A stretch of DNA of 64,000 nucleotides from Kofleriaceae bacterium. Its GTDB lineage: Bacteria; Myxococcota_A; Polyangia; Haliangiales; Haliangiaceae. Each line of letters opens with the position of its first letter. Within the stretch, counting starts at the first letter, position 1. Positions 1 to 8,101 of this stretch are shown here, in pieces. The translations under genes and the position numbers were made by a program. The DNA is taken from assembly GCA_025357755.1 (NCBI GenBank), contig JANXOP010000380.1, positions 1 to 64,000 on the forward strand. Direction: 5' to 3'. The notes below the pieces were generated by a model. That model searched no databases. It was given only the letters and a program-made list of their open reading frames with translations, and was not told the origin of the DNA.

Positions 1-699
1 ATCGCGATCGATGCGGTCGATGTCGAGCGCGCCCAATGCGATGCGCAGCGCATCGGCTCCGATCGCGAACCTGCACGCGCGACGCAAGACATCGCGCCGA
101 TGGTGCGGCGATTTGTGCAGCGTCGCGATCACGGCAAGTGCTGTGTCCCGGGTTGCCGCGCCTCGCGCAACGTCGATCTCCATCACGTGGTGCATCGCGA
201 ACACGGCGGCGGTCACGAGGCAGAGAATGTGACCCTCACCTGCTCGGCACACCATCGCGCCCTGCATGAAGGCAAGCTTCAGATCACGGGCTCGGCGCCG
301 AACCTCACGATCACCTATGTGAATCCACCTGCCTCGCCCTCGCCCTCGTCGTCGTCGTCGTCGTCGTCGTCCTCGTCCTCGTCGTCGTCCTCGTCCTCGT
401 CCTCGTCCTCTTCTTCGTCGCTCGCGATCGCGCCGGTGATCGATCCGATCGATGCTAGCGAGGCGCTCCGTGCAGCGCTACTTCAACCGCGCGTCGCAGG
501 CTCGACGCCCCCCGTTGGGCGTTCGAAGTTCGAGAGCGTCGTCGCTGTGACGCAGGCGAAGCAAGCGCTGACGACCCTCGGCTTCAAGAAAGCCGAGGCT
601 GCGCGCTATGTCGACCAGGCACTCGCGACGGTCGACAGGCCTGACCTCGAGCTGCTGATCCGTACAGCGCTCGCGTGTTCGCGGCAGGGAGTGACCTAG
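1..699 (+). CDS. HNH endonuclease, C-terminal part (5' end outside window)
   Basis: The frame is open from base 1, so the gene begins upstream. It shows a typical HNH nuclease core: a cysteine pair near CCVPGC, then LHHV, an asparagine (AENVTL) and a closing CSAHH. These are the metal-binding and catalytic parts of the DUF222/HNH-type proteins that are often multi-copy in actinobacteria and myxobacteria. A run of 25 serines follows. The last 50 residues (ALTTLGFKKAEA...) resemble the RuvA C-terminal three-helix domain, which is an inference from pattern only. A role as a DNA endonuclease is likely; target and biological purpose are unknown. Confidence 0.8.
   Translation: MAIDAVDVERAQCDAQRIGSDREPARATQDIAPMVRRFVQRRDHGKCCVPGCRASRNVDLHHVVHREHGGGHEAENVTLTCSAHHRALHEGKLQITGSAPNLTITYVNPPASPSPSSSSSSSSSSSSSSSSSSSSSSSSSLAIAPVIDPIDASEALRAALLQPRVAGSTPPVGRSKFESVVAVTQAKQALTTLGFKKAEAARYVDQALATVDRPDLELLIRTALACSRQGVT
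346..420 (+). repeat. Trinucleotide tract encoding 25 serines
   Basis: Twenty-five consecutive serine codons, mostly TCG with interspersed TCC and two TCT, sit between the HNH core and the C-terminal helical domain. The unit is 3 bp, so slippage would change linker length without breaking the frame. It most likely encodes a flexible linker. Confidence 0.9.
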
Positions 700-719
700 C
701 CTGCTCGCCCGCAGCGCAC

Positions 720-833
720 GATGACCAGATGTCTCCGGGGCAACAGAGCGCGGGAGCGCGCGAAGCGCCTTCGACCGATGACCAGATGTCTCCGGCGCAA
801 CAGACCGCGGGAGCGCGCGAAGCGCCTTCGACC
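720..833. repeat. Two tandem copies of a 57-bp repeat
   Basis: Copy one (720-776) and copy two (777-833) begin GATGACCAGATGTCTCCGG and differ at only two positions. Each copy ends in a small inverted repeat, CGAAG-CGC-CTTCG. The unit is a multiple of three and both strands stay open through it, but it lies in a stretch without an intact gene, so I treat it as a non-coding or relic repeat. No further copy was found in the window. Confidence 0.85.
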
Positions 834-879
834 GGAGCGACGCTGCTGAGAAACGCCCGAGGATCGAGATGGAATCGAT

Positions 880-1030
880 CTTGCTGGCGCCCACATAACC
901 GCGTGAGGTGGCGTGCAAGCAACGACGTCCAGCTGCGCGAGCGCACCCCGGCCCGTAGAACGGATCGTCACCGCGCTGACTCGCGGCGTGCGGGCCTTCG
1001 TACAGATCGAGCAGGATCGCGTCGTGCGAG
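880..1030 (-). pseudogene. Spermidine-synthase-like fragment
   Basis: On the minus strand, 1029-952 encodes HDAILLDLYEGPHAASQ followed by DDPFYG, which matches the conserved core of spermidine/polyamine synthase-like methyltransferases. The following ALAQL... stretch continues only in another frame, and no start, N-terminal half or C-terminal end is present. The 5' edge abuts the transposase remnant at about 1030-1040, suggesting the gene was cut by an insertion and then decayed. Confidence 0.6.
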
Positions 1031-1034
1031 CCCG

Positions 1035-1310
1035 TCGGGGCCCGTCGCGCAACTTCTCGCCGACCTCGGCGTGACCAAGACCCACTCGCGGCCCCACGTC
1101 TCCAACGATAACCCCCTTCTCCGAATCTGCCTTCAAGACGCTCGAGTACCGCCCGGATTTCCCCGAGTGCTTCGGCTCCATCGAGGACGCGCGCGCCTAC
1201 TGCGTCGACTTCTTCGCTTGGTACAACGGCGAGCACTGCGCGATCACCTTCGCGACATCGCCGATGATCATTCGACGCGATTCAGGCGAGCAGCGCCTGA
1301 CCAACCACCC
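1035..1310 (+). pseudogene. Frameshifted IS3-family transposase (orfB) C-terminal remnant
   Basis: Bases 1035-1114 read SGPVAQLLADLGVTKTHSRP then HVSNDNP. An extra C in the run at 1112-1116 shifts the frame, and 1117-1240 continues FSESAFKTLEYRPDFP, FGSIEDARAY, FFAWYNGEH. This is the C-terminal half of the integrase (rve) domain of IS3/IS150-type transposases, ending near the final catalytic Glu region. After EH the frame is lost again. No terminal inverted repeats or orfA were found. The element is dead. Confidence 0.8.
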
Positions 1311-1423
1311 TACGAACGACGAGCGCGATTCCCCTCGGTTTCGATGTTCGCCACGGTTCGAGTAGAACCCAGTCTCCTCGCAACTAGCCCGGTTCGTATG
1401 CTCCTCGACCTGCGCGATGCTGC

Positions 1424-1780
1424 TTAGCGCAGCGCCTTGGCCCACGCTTTCTCGTCGAACCCGACGAGCGCGATCTTGGCGCCGACGACGAGCGGGCGCT
1501 TGATCAGCTTGCCGTCCTTGGCCAATGCGGTGAGCGCTTGCGCTTCGGTCATGGTCGGCAGCTTCGTCTTGAAGTCACCATCGCGGTACGAAGCTCCAGC
1601 GATGTTGAACAGCTTCTTGATCGGGACCTCGGCGAGCTTCTGGGCGGCCTCGAGCGTCGCCTTCGAAGGCGGCTCCTTCACGATGTCGATCGAGGTGAAG
1701 GCGATCTTGTTCGCGGTCAACCACGCGAGCGCCTGCTTGCAGGTCGAGCAGTTCGGGTACTGATAGATCGTCAACGGCAC
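1424..1780 (-). CDS. ArsC/Spx-family thioredoxin-fold protein
   Basis: A 118-residue protein of the usual length for the ArsC/Spx/YffB family. It has the N-terminal C11-x-x-C14 motif (NCSTCK) and the C-terminal signature LIKRPLVV. Family members are arsenate reductases, thiol oxidoreductases or Spx-type RNA polymerase-binding regulators; the CxxC form does not settle which. It is transcribed divergently from the AhpD-like selenoprotein operon with 29 bp between the start codons, so the two probably share a promoter region and a redox role. Confidence 0.85.
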   Translation of the reverse strand: MPLTIYQYPNCSTCKQALAWLTANKIAFTSIDIVKEPPSKATLEAAQKLAEVPIKKLFNIAGASYRDGDFKTKLPTMTEAQALTALAKDGKLIKRPLVVGAKIALVGFDEKAWAKALR

Positions 1781-1809
1781 GCGGCTGTTCTAGCGTGTAT
1801 TGTTGTTCC

Positions 1810-2106
1810 ATGGACGTGGAGCGGCATCGGAAGGCGGCAGTTGTGCGCGTGGTGGATGGAGATGGGCGATCCAGCCCTGCGGTGCGTCGCGCCGTGTTCG
1901 AGGATCCGGCCAGCGCTCCCGAGGCGATGCGTGCGTTGCTCCTCAAGGTGTCCGAGCATGCCCACCAGATCACCGACGAGGATCTCGCGTCCGTCAAGGC
2001 GGTCGTCGCCGAGGACGAGATCTTCGAGCTCGTCATTGCCGCCGCGCTGGGCAAGGCACAGCGCCAGCTCGCCGCCGCGCATGCCGCGATCGCAGAGGTC
2101 GGTTAG
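1810..2106 (+). CDS. Small protein upstream of AhpD-like gene
   Basis: I chose the ATG at 1810 (MDVERHRKAAV), which gives 98 residues. The C-terminal half (ITDEDLAS...EDEIFELVIAAALGKAQ) resembles the N-terminal helices of carboxymuconolactone decarboxylase/AhpD proteins but lacks their CxxC. Its TAG stop is directly followed by the ATG of the next gene, so translation is likely coupled. Function unknown; it may be a partner or a split subunit of the AhpD-like peroxidase. An alternative start lies at 1795. Confidence 0.75.
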   Translation: MDVERHRKAAVVRVVDGDGRSSPAVRRAVFEDPASAPEAMRALLLKVSEHAHQITDEDLASVKAVVAEDEIFELVIAAALGKAQRQLAAAHAAIAEVG

Positions 2107-2685
2107 ATGCGGCTCGAGGTCCTGAACCGTGGGCACAAGCTCCGCCACAAGCTGCTGTTCAAGATGATCCGCGTGATGTCGTCTCATCCTGCGCCCGACG
2201 TGGTGAAGCTACTGACGTATCGCGGCGACTTCTTCGGCACGCCGATGAACGAGGTCTTTCAGGAAGCGATGCGAGGCCCATCGGAGTGGTCGATCGGCGA
2301 TCGCGAGATGATGGCCTCGTTCGTCTCGAAGACAAACGAATGCGAGTTTTGAATGAACGCACACGGCGCGGTCGCGTCGCACGAGCTTGGTAGAGAGACG
2401 GTCGATGCGGTCAACGCGAACCTCGAGACGGCACCGATCCGCGAGCCGTTGCGCGCGGCGTTACGGTTCCTGAAGATCACGACGCTCGGCACGCCCACCG
2501 CAGCGGACGTGCGCGCCACCTACGCGGCGGGAGTCACGAAGGTCCAGCTGAAGGAGGCGCTCGAGGTCGCGTTCTGCTTCAACGTGATCGATCGGCTCGC
2601 CGATACGTTCGAGTTCCACGTCGGCTCGCCGGCTTCGTTCGCGTCGTCGGCGAAGATGTTGTTGAAGCGCGGCTACAAGATGTAG
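2107..2685 (+). CDS. AhpD-like (CMD family) selenoprotein with in-frame TGA
   Basis: Read as one 192-residue gene with selenocysteine at residue 82 (TGA 2350-2352). Upstream of the TGA the frame encodes ...SKTNECEF, downstream MNAHGAVASHELG. Together these form the AhpD active-site motif C79-x-x-U82 followed by H86, where homologues have CxxC-x3-H. The downstream half (LRFLKITTLGTP...LKEALEVAFCFNVIDRLAD) is the normal rest of the domain. An SD-like AGAGG (2094-2098) precedes the ATG; the half after the TGA has no ribosome site of its own. A SECIS-like hairpin follows the TGA. Expected role: thiol/selenol-dependent peroxidase or reductase. Conventional calling would split it into an 81- and a 110-residue gene. 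Confidence 0.85.
2353..2379 (+). promoter_or_regulatory. Candidate bacterial SECIS element
   Basis: Immediately after the TGA, CGGCGC (2364-2369) pairs with GCGTCG (2374-2379), giving six base pairs including one G-U, closed by the tetraloop GGTC (2370-2373). The loop begins 18 nt after the last base of the TGA. Bacterial SECIS loops bound by SelB typically lie about 16-37 nt downstream and carry a G/GU; the E. coli fdhF loop also contains GGUC. The fit is good by eye, though GC-rich DNA forms hairpins easily. Confidence 0.65.
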
Positions 2686-2743
2686 GCGTGGCCGCGGTTG
2701 GCGAAATGACCGTAAGCGGCGCGACCGCGGTACGTTCTCCAGC

Positions 2744-3298
2744 GTGACCCGTTCGATCGCGCCGTTCGTCGTGTTCGTAACCGGCTGCGCCGCACCCAGC
2801 TTCAGCACGATGGTCACGCTCGGCCCGACGTTCGGTACCGATCATCAAGGGGTCGTGCTCGCGGTCGAGGTCGCGCCGGTGTTGCACACCGCGTTTCCGA
2901 CGCCACCGACCCCGATCACGTTAGCCGACGGCACGACCGCGCCGCAGCTCTACGATCCGCACGACGGCCCTGCGAGCGCGGTCGGCATCGCCCCGATGAT
3001 CGCGTTCGGTATGGACTGGCACTCCCACAACCTCGGGTTCTCCGGGTTCACCGCGGTCGGCGCGGATTTTCTGCCGTGGCTGTTCGAGAACGGCACCACC
3101 GTCGGTTTCGGTGGCCAACTCGGGTACGCGCGGGGCGCCTACGATGGGTTCTACGTGATCGCGCCGCGGCTGTGGTTCGCAGTGCCGGTCACCGAGCTCG
3201 CGGGCAGGCCGGTGAGCCTCGGCTTGATGCTGCGCGGCCAGTTCGGCTTCGGTTCGGGCACCTCGGGTGTCGGCCCATCGCTCGTGCTCCGGCTGTAG
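2744..3298 (+). CDS. Putative outer-membrane beta-barrel lipoprotein
   Basis: The GTG start gives 184 residues with a short hydrophobic leader and a lipobox ending at C15 (FVTGC). The rest alternates short hydrophobic strands and glycine/aromatic turns (FGMDWHSHNLGFSG, VGFGGQLGYARG, LMLRGQFGFGSGTSG) and ends in RL, as in small outer-membrane barrels. It is likely a surface or outer-membrane protein. No family could be named. Confidence 0.7.
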   Translation: MTRSIAPFVVFVTGCAAPSFSTMVTLGPTFGTDHQGVVLAVEVAPVLHTAFPTPPTPITLADGTTAPQLYDPHDGPASAVGIAPMIAFGMDWHSHNLGFSGFTAVGADFLPWLFENGTTVGFGGQLGYARGAYDGFYVIAPRLWFAVPVTELAGRPVSLGLMLRGQFGFGSGTSGVGPSLVLRL

Positions 3299-3329
3299 CT
3301 GCGACGCCTGGGTCTCGGGTGCGACGGGT

Positions 3330-3351
3330 GCGACGAGGTTTTTTTCGTCGC
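3330..3351. terminator. Hairpin with T-rich loop after the barrel lipoprotein
   Basis: GCGACGA (3330-3336) and TCGTCGC (3345-3351) form a perfect 7-bp stem around an eight-base loop GGTTTTTT. The T run is in the loop, not after the stem, so it is not a textbook terminator. It lies between two same-direction genes. Confidence 0.35.
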
Positions 3352-3406
3352 TGATACGCGGATTGAATGTTGACGATGTTTCGATGGCGTCGATGATGGG
3401 CAGGTC

Positions 3407-4756
3407 GTGGCAGATACGTTGACCTTGGTGCCCGAGCGCGTGCGCGACGGCCAGATTTCGTGCGCAGCGTTGTTCGTCGTCCTCGATGCAGGGCGACCGC
3501 GCGCCGGTACGCGCCACTTGCTGCGCGGCATCGAACGCACCGTCGTCGGTCGCGGCTCGGCACCCGCGCGGCGCGATGGCAGCAACCTCCGCATCGACCT
3601 CCTCGATCCTCATCTCTCGATCGAGCATGTCGCGATCGAGCGCGCGCTCGGCGGTTGGACGTTGCGCGACCTCGGCTCGAAGAACGGGGTGATCGTCAAT
3701 GGCGAGCGCACCGCGCAACGCGTCCTCTCCGATGGCGATTGGATCGAAGTCGGCGAGACCTTCCTGCGGTTCCGCGTGGTCAAGATTGCGGTGAGCACGG
3801 CCAACGATACGAGCGGCCACGACGTCCCGTCGCTCGTTCCCGTGGTCGAGAGCTCGTTGCGGCGGCTGATCGATGTCGCGCCGAGCATGGTGCCGGTGCT
3901 GCTGCTCGGCGAGAGCGGCGTCGGCAAAGAAGTCGCGGCGCGGATGGTCCACGCACACTCGAAGCGGCCGGGTGGCTTCGTCGCGGTGAACTGCGCAGGC
4001 CTCGTCGAATCGCTCGCCGCGGCGACGCTATTCGGCCACAGCCGCGGCGCGTACACCGGCGCGATCGAGGCCCGTCCGGGAGCGATTCGCGAGAGCGACC
4101 GCGGCACGCTGCTGCTCGACGAGGTCGGAGATCTCCCGCTCGCCACGCAAGGCACGCTGCTTCGGGTGCTGCAAGAGCGTGAGGTCGTGCCCGTCGGCGA
4201 GACCCGACCGATTCCGATCGACGTGCGCTTCGTTGCCGCCACCCTCAAGGACCTGGAGCGCGAAGTCGAAGCCGGGCGATTCCGGGTCGACCTCTACGCG
4301 CGGCTCGCGGGACTCCGCGTCACGTTGCCGCCGCTGCGCGACCGGCTCGAGGATCTCGGCACGCTGGTCGCTTCCTCGCTCGCGCGCATTCGCGGTCACG
4401 ACCTCGGGTTGTCCTCGGCGGCCGCGTGGGCCCTGTGTCGCCATCGCTGGCCGCTCAATATTCGCGAGCTCGATCAAGCGATCGCAGCGGCGGCCGCGGT
4501 CGCACAAGGGGATCGCATCGATCTGCATCAGTTGCCCGAGCAGGTCGCGGGGCGCGCACCGGCCGCGGCGGTCGAGGCGGCGAGGCGCGAGGAGCTGCTC
4601 GCGCTGTTACGCGATCATCGGGGCAACCTCGCGGCCGTCGCGCGCGCACTCACCACGTCGCGCGCTCAGATCCATCGGCTCTTACGCCGGTACTCGATCG
4701 ACCTCGAGACCTACCGGCCTCGCGGCAGCGGCACCGGCCCCACCGGGGGTGTCTAA
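3407..4756 (+). CDS. FHA-domain sigma54-dependent transcriptional activator
   Basis: 449 residues from a GTG start. Residues about 40-125 are an FHA phosphothreonine-binding domain ([26 protein letters not shown]). Residues about 145-370 are the AAA+ sigma54-interaction domain with Walker A GESGVGKE (168-175), the loop GAYTGA (214-219, a Tyr variant of GAFTGA) and Walker [10 protein letters not shown] (235-243). A Fis-type helix-turn-helix ([20 protein letters not shown]) closes it. It should respond to a phosphorylated partner, probably a Ser/Thr kinase, and open sigma54 promoters. The 3' end overlaps the convergent M50 gene by 4 bp. Such regulators are abundant in myxobacteria. Confidence 0.93.
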   Translation: MADTLTLVPERVRDGQISCAALFVVLDAGRPRAGTRHLLRGIERTVVGRGSAPARRDGSNLRIDLLDPHLSIEHVAIERALGGWTLRDLGSKNGVIVNGERTAQRVLSDGDWIEVGETFLRFRVVKIAVSTANDTSGHDVPSLVPVVESSLRRLIDVAPSMVPVLLLGESGVGKEVAARMVHAHSKRPGGFVAVNCAGLVESLAAATLFGHSRGAYTGAIEARPGAIRESDRGTLLLDEVGDLPLATQGTLLRVLQEREVVPVGETRPIPIDVRFVAATLKDLEREVEAGRFRVDLYARLAGLRVTLPPLRDRLEDLGTLVASSLARIRGHDLGLSSAAAWALCRHRWPLNIRELDQAIAAAAAVAQGDRIDLHQLPEQVAGRAPAAAVEAARREELLALLRDHRGNLAAVARALTTSRAQIHRLLRRYSIDLETYRPRGSGTGPTGGV

Positions 4757-5430
4757 CGATAGTAGCGGCGGCGGTAGCCGTTCGCGTTGTACGCGTACTG
4801 ATCGGCGGTGACGCGCGCCATCAGCTGCTCGCGGGTGCCGAGCATCCACAGGAACGGCGCGAGCAACACGAGCTGGTACATCCCATAGACCAGTCCGAAG
4901 CCGACGAACGCGATCGCCGTGGCGCGTGCGACCTTGACCGCGAGATCTGTCGCCTTCACGTAGTCGAACTTGCGCGTGAGCAACGCGCGAAGGATCCGTC
5001 CGCCATCCATCGGTAGCGCGGGGATCAAGTTGAACGCGGCAAGAATCAGGTTCGTCCAACCGATCCACGCGAGGATCGGAACATGCGTCACCGCGCCGAG
5101 GGCCAGGCCCAGACCGGCGAGCACGAGCGACACCATCGGGCCCGCTGCGGCGATCGCGAGCTCGTCGTTCGCAGTCTTCGGAAGATCGATCATCTTCGCG
5201 GCGCCACCAAAGAAGCCGAGCTCGATGCCGGAGATCCGGACACCCTTCTTGCGAGCGACGAATGCGTGACCGAGCTCGTGCAGGACGATCGACGCGAAGG
5301 CGAGGCACACGATCTCGACACCAGTGAGGCCGCCGAACGCGACGAACACCAGCCCGAGCAACATCAAGAAGCTGAGGTTGATCTCGATCGGGAACCCGAA
5401 CAGGGCACCTAACCGCCATGACTTCGACAT
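4753..5430 (-). CDS. M50-family membrane zinc metalloprotease (site-2-protease-like)
   Basis: 225 residues with several transmembrane helices. The zinc site HELGH is at 51-55 and the third ligand region [11 protein letters not shown] at 134-144, both inside membrane segments as expected for site-2-protease relatives. No PDZ or CBS domain is attached, so it is the minimal rhomboid-sized form. It probably cleaves membrane-anchored substrates within the bilayer; the substrate is unknown. It converges on the FHA-sigma54 regulator and is divergent from the Gly-rich lipoprotein. Confidence 0.9.
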   Translation of the reverse strand: MSKSWRLGALFGFPIEINLSFLMLLGLVFVAFGGLTGVEIVCLAFASIVLHELGHAFVARKKGVRISGIELGFFGGAAKMIDLPKTANDELAIAAAGPMVSLVLAGLGLALGAVTHVPILAWIGWTNLILAAFNLIPALPMDGGRILRALLTRKFDYVKATDLAVKVARATAIAFVGFGLVYGMYQLVLLAPFLWMLGTREQLMARVTADQYAYNANGYRRRYYR

Positions 5431-5552
5431 GTGGTCAAGGTGCGCACTCCGTCGACGATCCGCAAGGCCAGCGAAATTGGTTCGTTACGAAACCCCAGGC
5501 GTATCCGACCGCGGTTTGACGAGTGATCCCGATTTCATCAAGGATGACCGCG

Positions 5553-8081
5553 ATGTCCTTTCTCTCTCGCTCTATCGCAGGAACCTTATTGGTGATGGTC
5601 GGTTGTGGTGACAACACCGCAGAACAGTTGATCTCGACGGCTCCGCTCGCCGCTGGCTCGACCGCATGCGCCGCAGGCGGGGTCGCGATCTCGATCGGCG
5701 GTGACTCCAACGGCAACGGCACGCTGGACGCGAGCGAGGTCACGAGCACGCAGAACGTCTGCAACACGCCGGGGAGCATCACCACGCTCACGCCCGCCGC
5801 ACCCGATGCGACCTGCCCCGGTGGTGGCGTGCTCGTGCAGACCGGCGGAGATACGAACGGTGACGGCATGCTCGAGACGGGCGAGGTCGGATCGACGCAA
5901 GAGATCTGCACCGCGCCGACACCGACCCTGACCACGGTGCTCCCGGTCGCCGGTGGCGACGTGCACTGCCCGATCGGCGGCACCGCCGTCGAGACCGGCC
6001 TCGATACCAACGCGAATGGCATGCTCGACGCGAGCGAGGTCGCAGCGACGGACTACGAGTGCCTGACGGGACCGGGCGGCGTTGATGTCCAGGCGTTCAC
6101 GCCGCCCGCGGCCGTCCCGAACCAACCGGCGTACACGATCGGCTTGAGCGGCGGGGCCGGCACCACCGACAATGGCGGTGACGCGGGTTACTTCAGCGCG
6201 TCGCAGTACGGGAGCTCGGGGCGTCACTTCGCGGTCTGGTCGACCGGCGTTGTCGATGCGAGCTTCACGACCCCCGCCGTGGCGCCTTCGTTCGGTGCGT
6301 ACGAGCTCGACGTCACCACCGACACCACGCTCGCGCAGGACAACGGCGGCTCGAATACCGCCGACGGTAACTACTACATCGACGGCAACACGCTGAGCTA
6401 CCGCCAGGATGCGACGCATCTGTTCGCGGTGACCGGCCTGCATGTCGCCGACGGTAAGACGCTCACACTCCCCGTCCAGCTCTCGGGGCTCGTCAACGAC
6501 ATCAGCATCGAGGGCACCGTCGTCACGGCGACGAACAGCAACGGCGATGCGTCCAACCTGACCCTCGTCTCGAGCTCGCTCGTGTACATCGCCGCGACCG
6601 GCAAGATCGATACGTCGGGCGCGGCGGTCACGGCGGCACGTGGCGGCAACTCCGGCCACGTTTATCTGCAAGCGGCGCAGGTCGTCGTCAAGGGCCCGAT
6701 CGTGGCCCACGGTGCCGCGGGTGCCACCTCGTTCAACGGTGGTAACTCCAATGGTGTCGAGGTCTACTCGGATCGCGGTGGCGTCTACATCACGGCGACG
6801 ATCGACGCGCGTGGCGGCATGGCGGGCGATGCTGCCTCCGCGGGCAACGGCGGCAGCGTCAACCTGTCGACGAACTCCGGAAGCCTCGCCAACAGCGGCG
6901 CGATCGACGCACGCGGTGGTGATGGCCTCGCCACGGGCGTCGCCGCGAGTGGCGGCGGCGTGAGCTTCAATATCAATACGAGCGGCACGATCCGCAACTC
7001 GGGCGCGATCGACACGAGCGGCGGCAACACGCCGGCGACGTGTACGGCGAGCTCTTGCTTCGGCGGTTCCGCCGGCTCCGTCTACTTCCAGTGCACCGGC
7101 GGGAGCGTGGCTACGAGTGGGGACGTGACCCAGCGAGGCGGGACGGGTGGCGGCGCTGGCGGCGGCAACGGTGGCTACACGACGTTCCAGTTCAACACGG
7201 GCTACAACAACAACTTTTACGTCCCGGCAGGCGCGTTTTCGGTCTCCGGTAACTATCACAAGGAGGGCGGTGCGGGGACGCGCGGCGGAATCGGCGGCGG
7301 CTTCAACCTGTACGGCAATGCCTACAGCGCGACCAGTGCGGCGCAGTTCCAGTTCTTCGGCTATTCGGACGTGACCGCGAATGGTGGCGCCGGGCTTGGC
7401 GGCGGACGTGGTGGTGACATCAACGTCACCGAGCAGCCGTACAGCCTCTATAACGGCTACTACTCCTCGACCAACACGGGCTCCGCGCTGCTGTGGTTCG
7501 CGAACGTCTCGACCAACGGTGGTGCGGGGACGGCGAACAACGGTGGTGACGGCGGCAACCTCTCGCTGCGCGCGTGCGACTACCCCTATCTCGCTTTCGG
7601 TTGCCTCGTCGAGAACCGGGGATCGATCACCGCGAACGGCGGTTCGGGAAATCACCACGGCGGCGCGAGTGGCAACATCTACATGAAGGGCCAGTCTGGG
7701 ATCGCGAACGCGGGTGCGTTGATCGGCCATGCGGGCGCGGGCCAGGATCAACCCGGCGGCGATACGCAGAACGTGCAGCTCTACACGACGGGCCCGCTCA
7801 CGAACAGCGGTGCGATCGATCTCGTCGCTGGTGACTCGGATAGCGCGCACGGTGGCAACTGTGACGGCGTGCAGCTCTACGGTTCGACCACCACGAACAC
7901 CGGCGCGATCACGGAGGCGGCTGGCTCGTCGACGACGGGCGTCGGCGGAGATAGCAACCAGATCGCGCTCTATGGCTCGAGCGCGCTGACGAACACCGGC
8001 GTGCTCGCGGCACCGGGCGGCACGGGTGTCACGGATGGCGTCGATGGCACGGTCATGTTCAACAACGTCGTCCAGAACTAG
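5553..8081 (+). CDS. Large Gly/Asn-rich repeat lipoprotein
   Basis: The ATG at 5553 is preferred because AAGG lies 9 nt upstream; 5523 (GTG) and 5544 (ATG) are alternatives. It gives about 842 residues with a leader and lipobox LLVMVGC. Three repeats of about 40 residues follow, each with C...GG...G.D.NGNGxLDxxEVxxTxxxC, an EF-hand-like Ca-binding pattern common in myxobacterial surface lipoproteins (similar to those annotated DUF7151). The remainder is Gly/Ser/Asn-rich with recurring NSGAID and GGxG motifs, suggesting a beta-helix or beta-solenoid. Likely exported and surface exposed, an adhesin or matrix protein; function not proven. Confidence 0.8.
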   Translation: MSFLSRSIAGTLLVMVGCGDNTAEQLISTAPLAAGSTACAAGGVAISIGGDSNGNGTLDASEVTSTQNVCNTPGSITTLTPAAPDATCPGGGVLVQTGGDTNGDGMLETGEVGSTQEICTAPTPTLTTVLPVAGGDVHCPIGGTAVETGLDTNANGMLDASEVAATDYECLTGPGGVDVQAFTPPAAVPNQPAYTIGLSGGAGTTDNGGDAGYFSASQYGSSGRHFAVWSTGVVDASFTTPAVAPSFGAYELDVTTDTTLAQDNGGSNTADGNYYIDGNTLSYRQDATHLFAVTGLHVADGKTLTLPVQLSGLVNDISIEGTVVTATNSNGDASNLTLVSSSLVYIAATGKIDTSGAAVTAARGGNSGHVYLQAAQVVVKGPIVAHGAAGATSFNGGNSNGVEVYSDRGGVYITATIDARGGMAGDAASAGNGGSVNLSTNSGSLANSGAIDARGGDGLATGVAASGGGVSFNINTSGTIRNSGAIDTSGGNTPATCTASSCFGGSAGSVYFQCTGGSVATSGDVTQRGGTGGGAGGGNGGYTTFQFNTGYNNNFYVPAGAFSVSGNYHKEGGAGTRGGIGGGFNLYGNAYSATSAAQFQFFGYSDVTANGGAGLGGGRGGDINVTEQPYSLYNGYYSSTNTGSALLWFANVSTNGGAGTANNGGDGGNLSLRACDYPYLAFGCLVENRGSITANGGSGNHHGGASGNIYMKGQSGIANAGALIGHAGAGQDQPGGDTQNVQLYTTGPLTNSGAIDLVAGDSDSAHGGNCDGVQLYGSTTTNTGAITEAAGSSTTGVGGDSNQIALYGSSALTNTGVLAAPGGTGVTDGVDGTVMFNNVVQN

Positions 8082-8101
8082 GCCAGAACTGAGCCAGAAC
8101 T
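8072..8101. repeat. Three copies of CCAGAACT at 11-bp spacing
   Basis: CCAGAACT occurs at 8072-8079, 8083-8090 and 8094-8101, overlapping the stop of the Gly-rich lipoprotein and reaching the stop of the convergent gene. The period of 11 bp is close to one helical turn. It may be a small slippage repeat. Confidence 0.7.
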
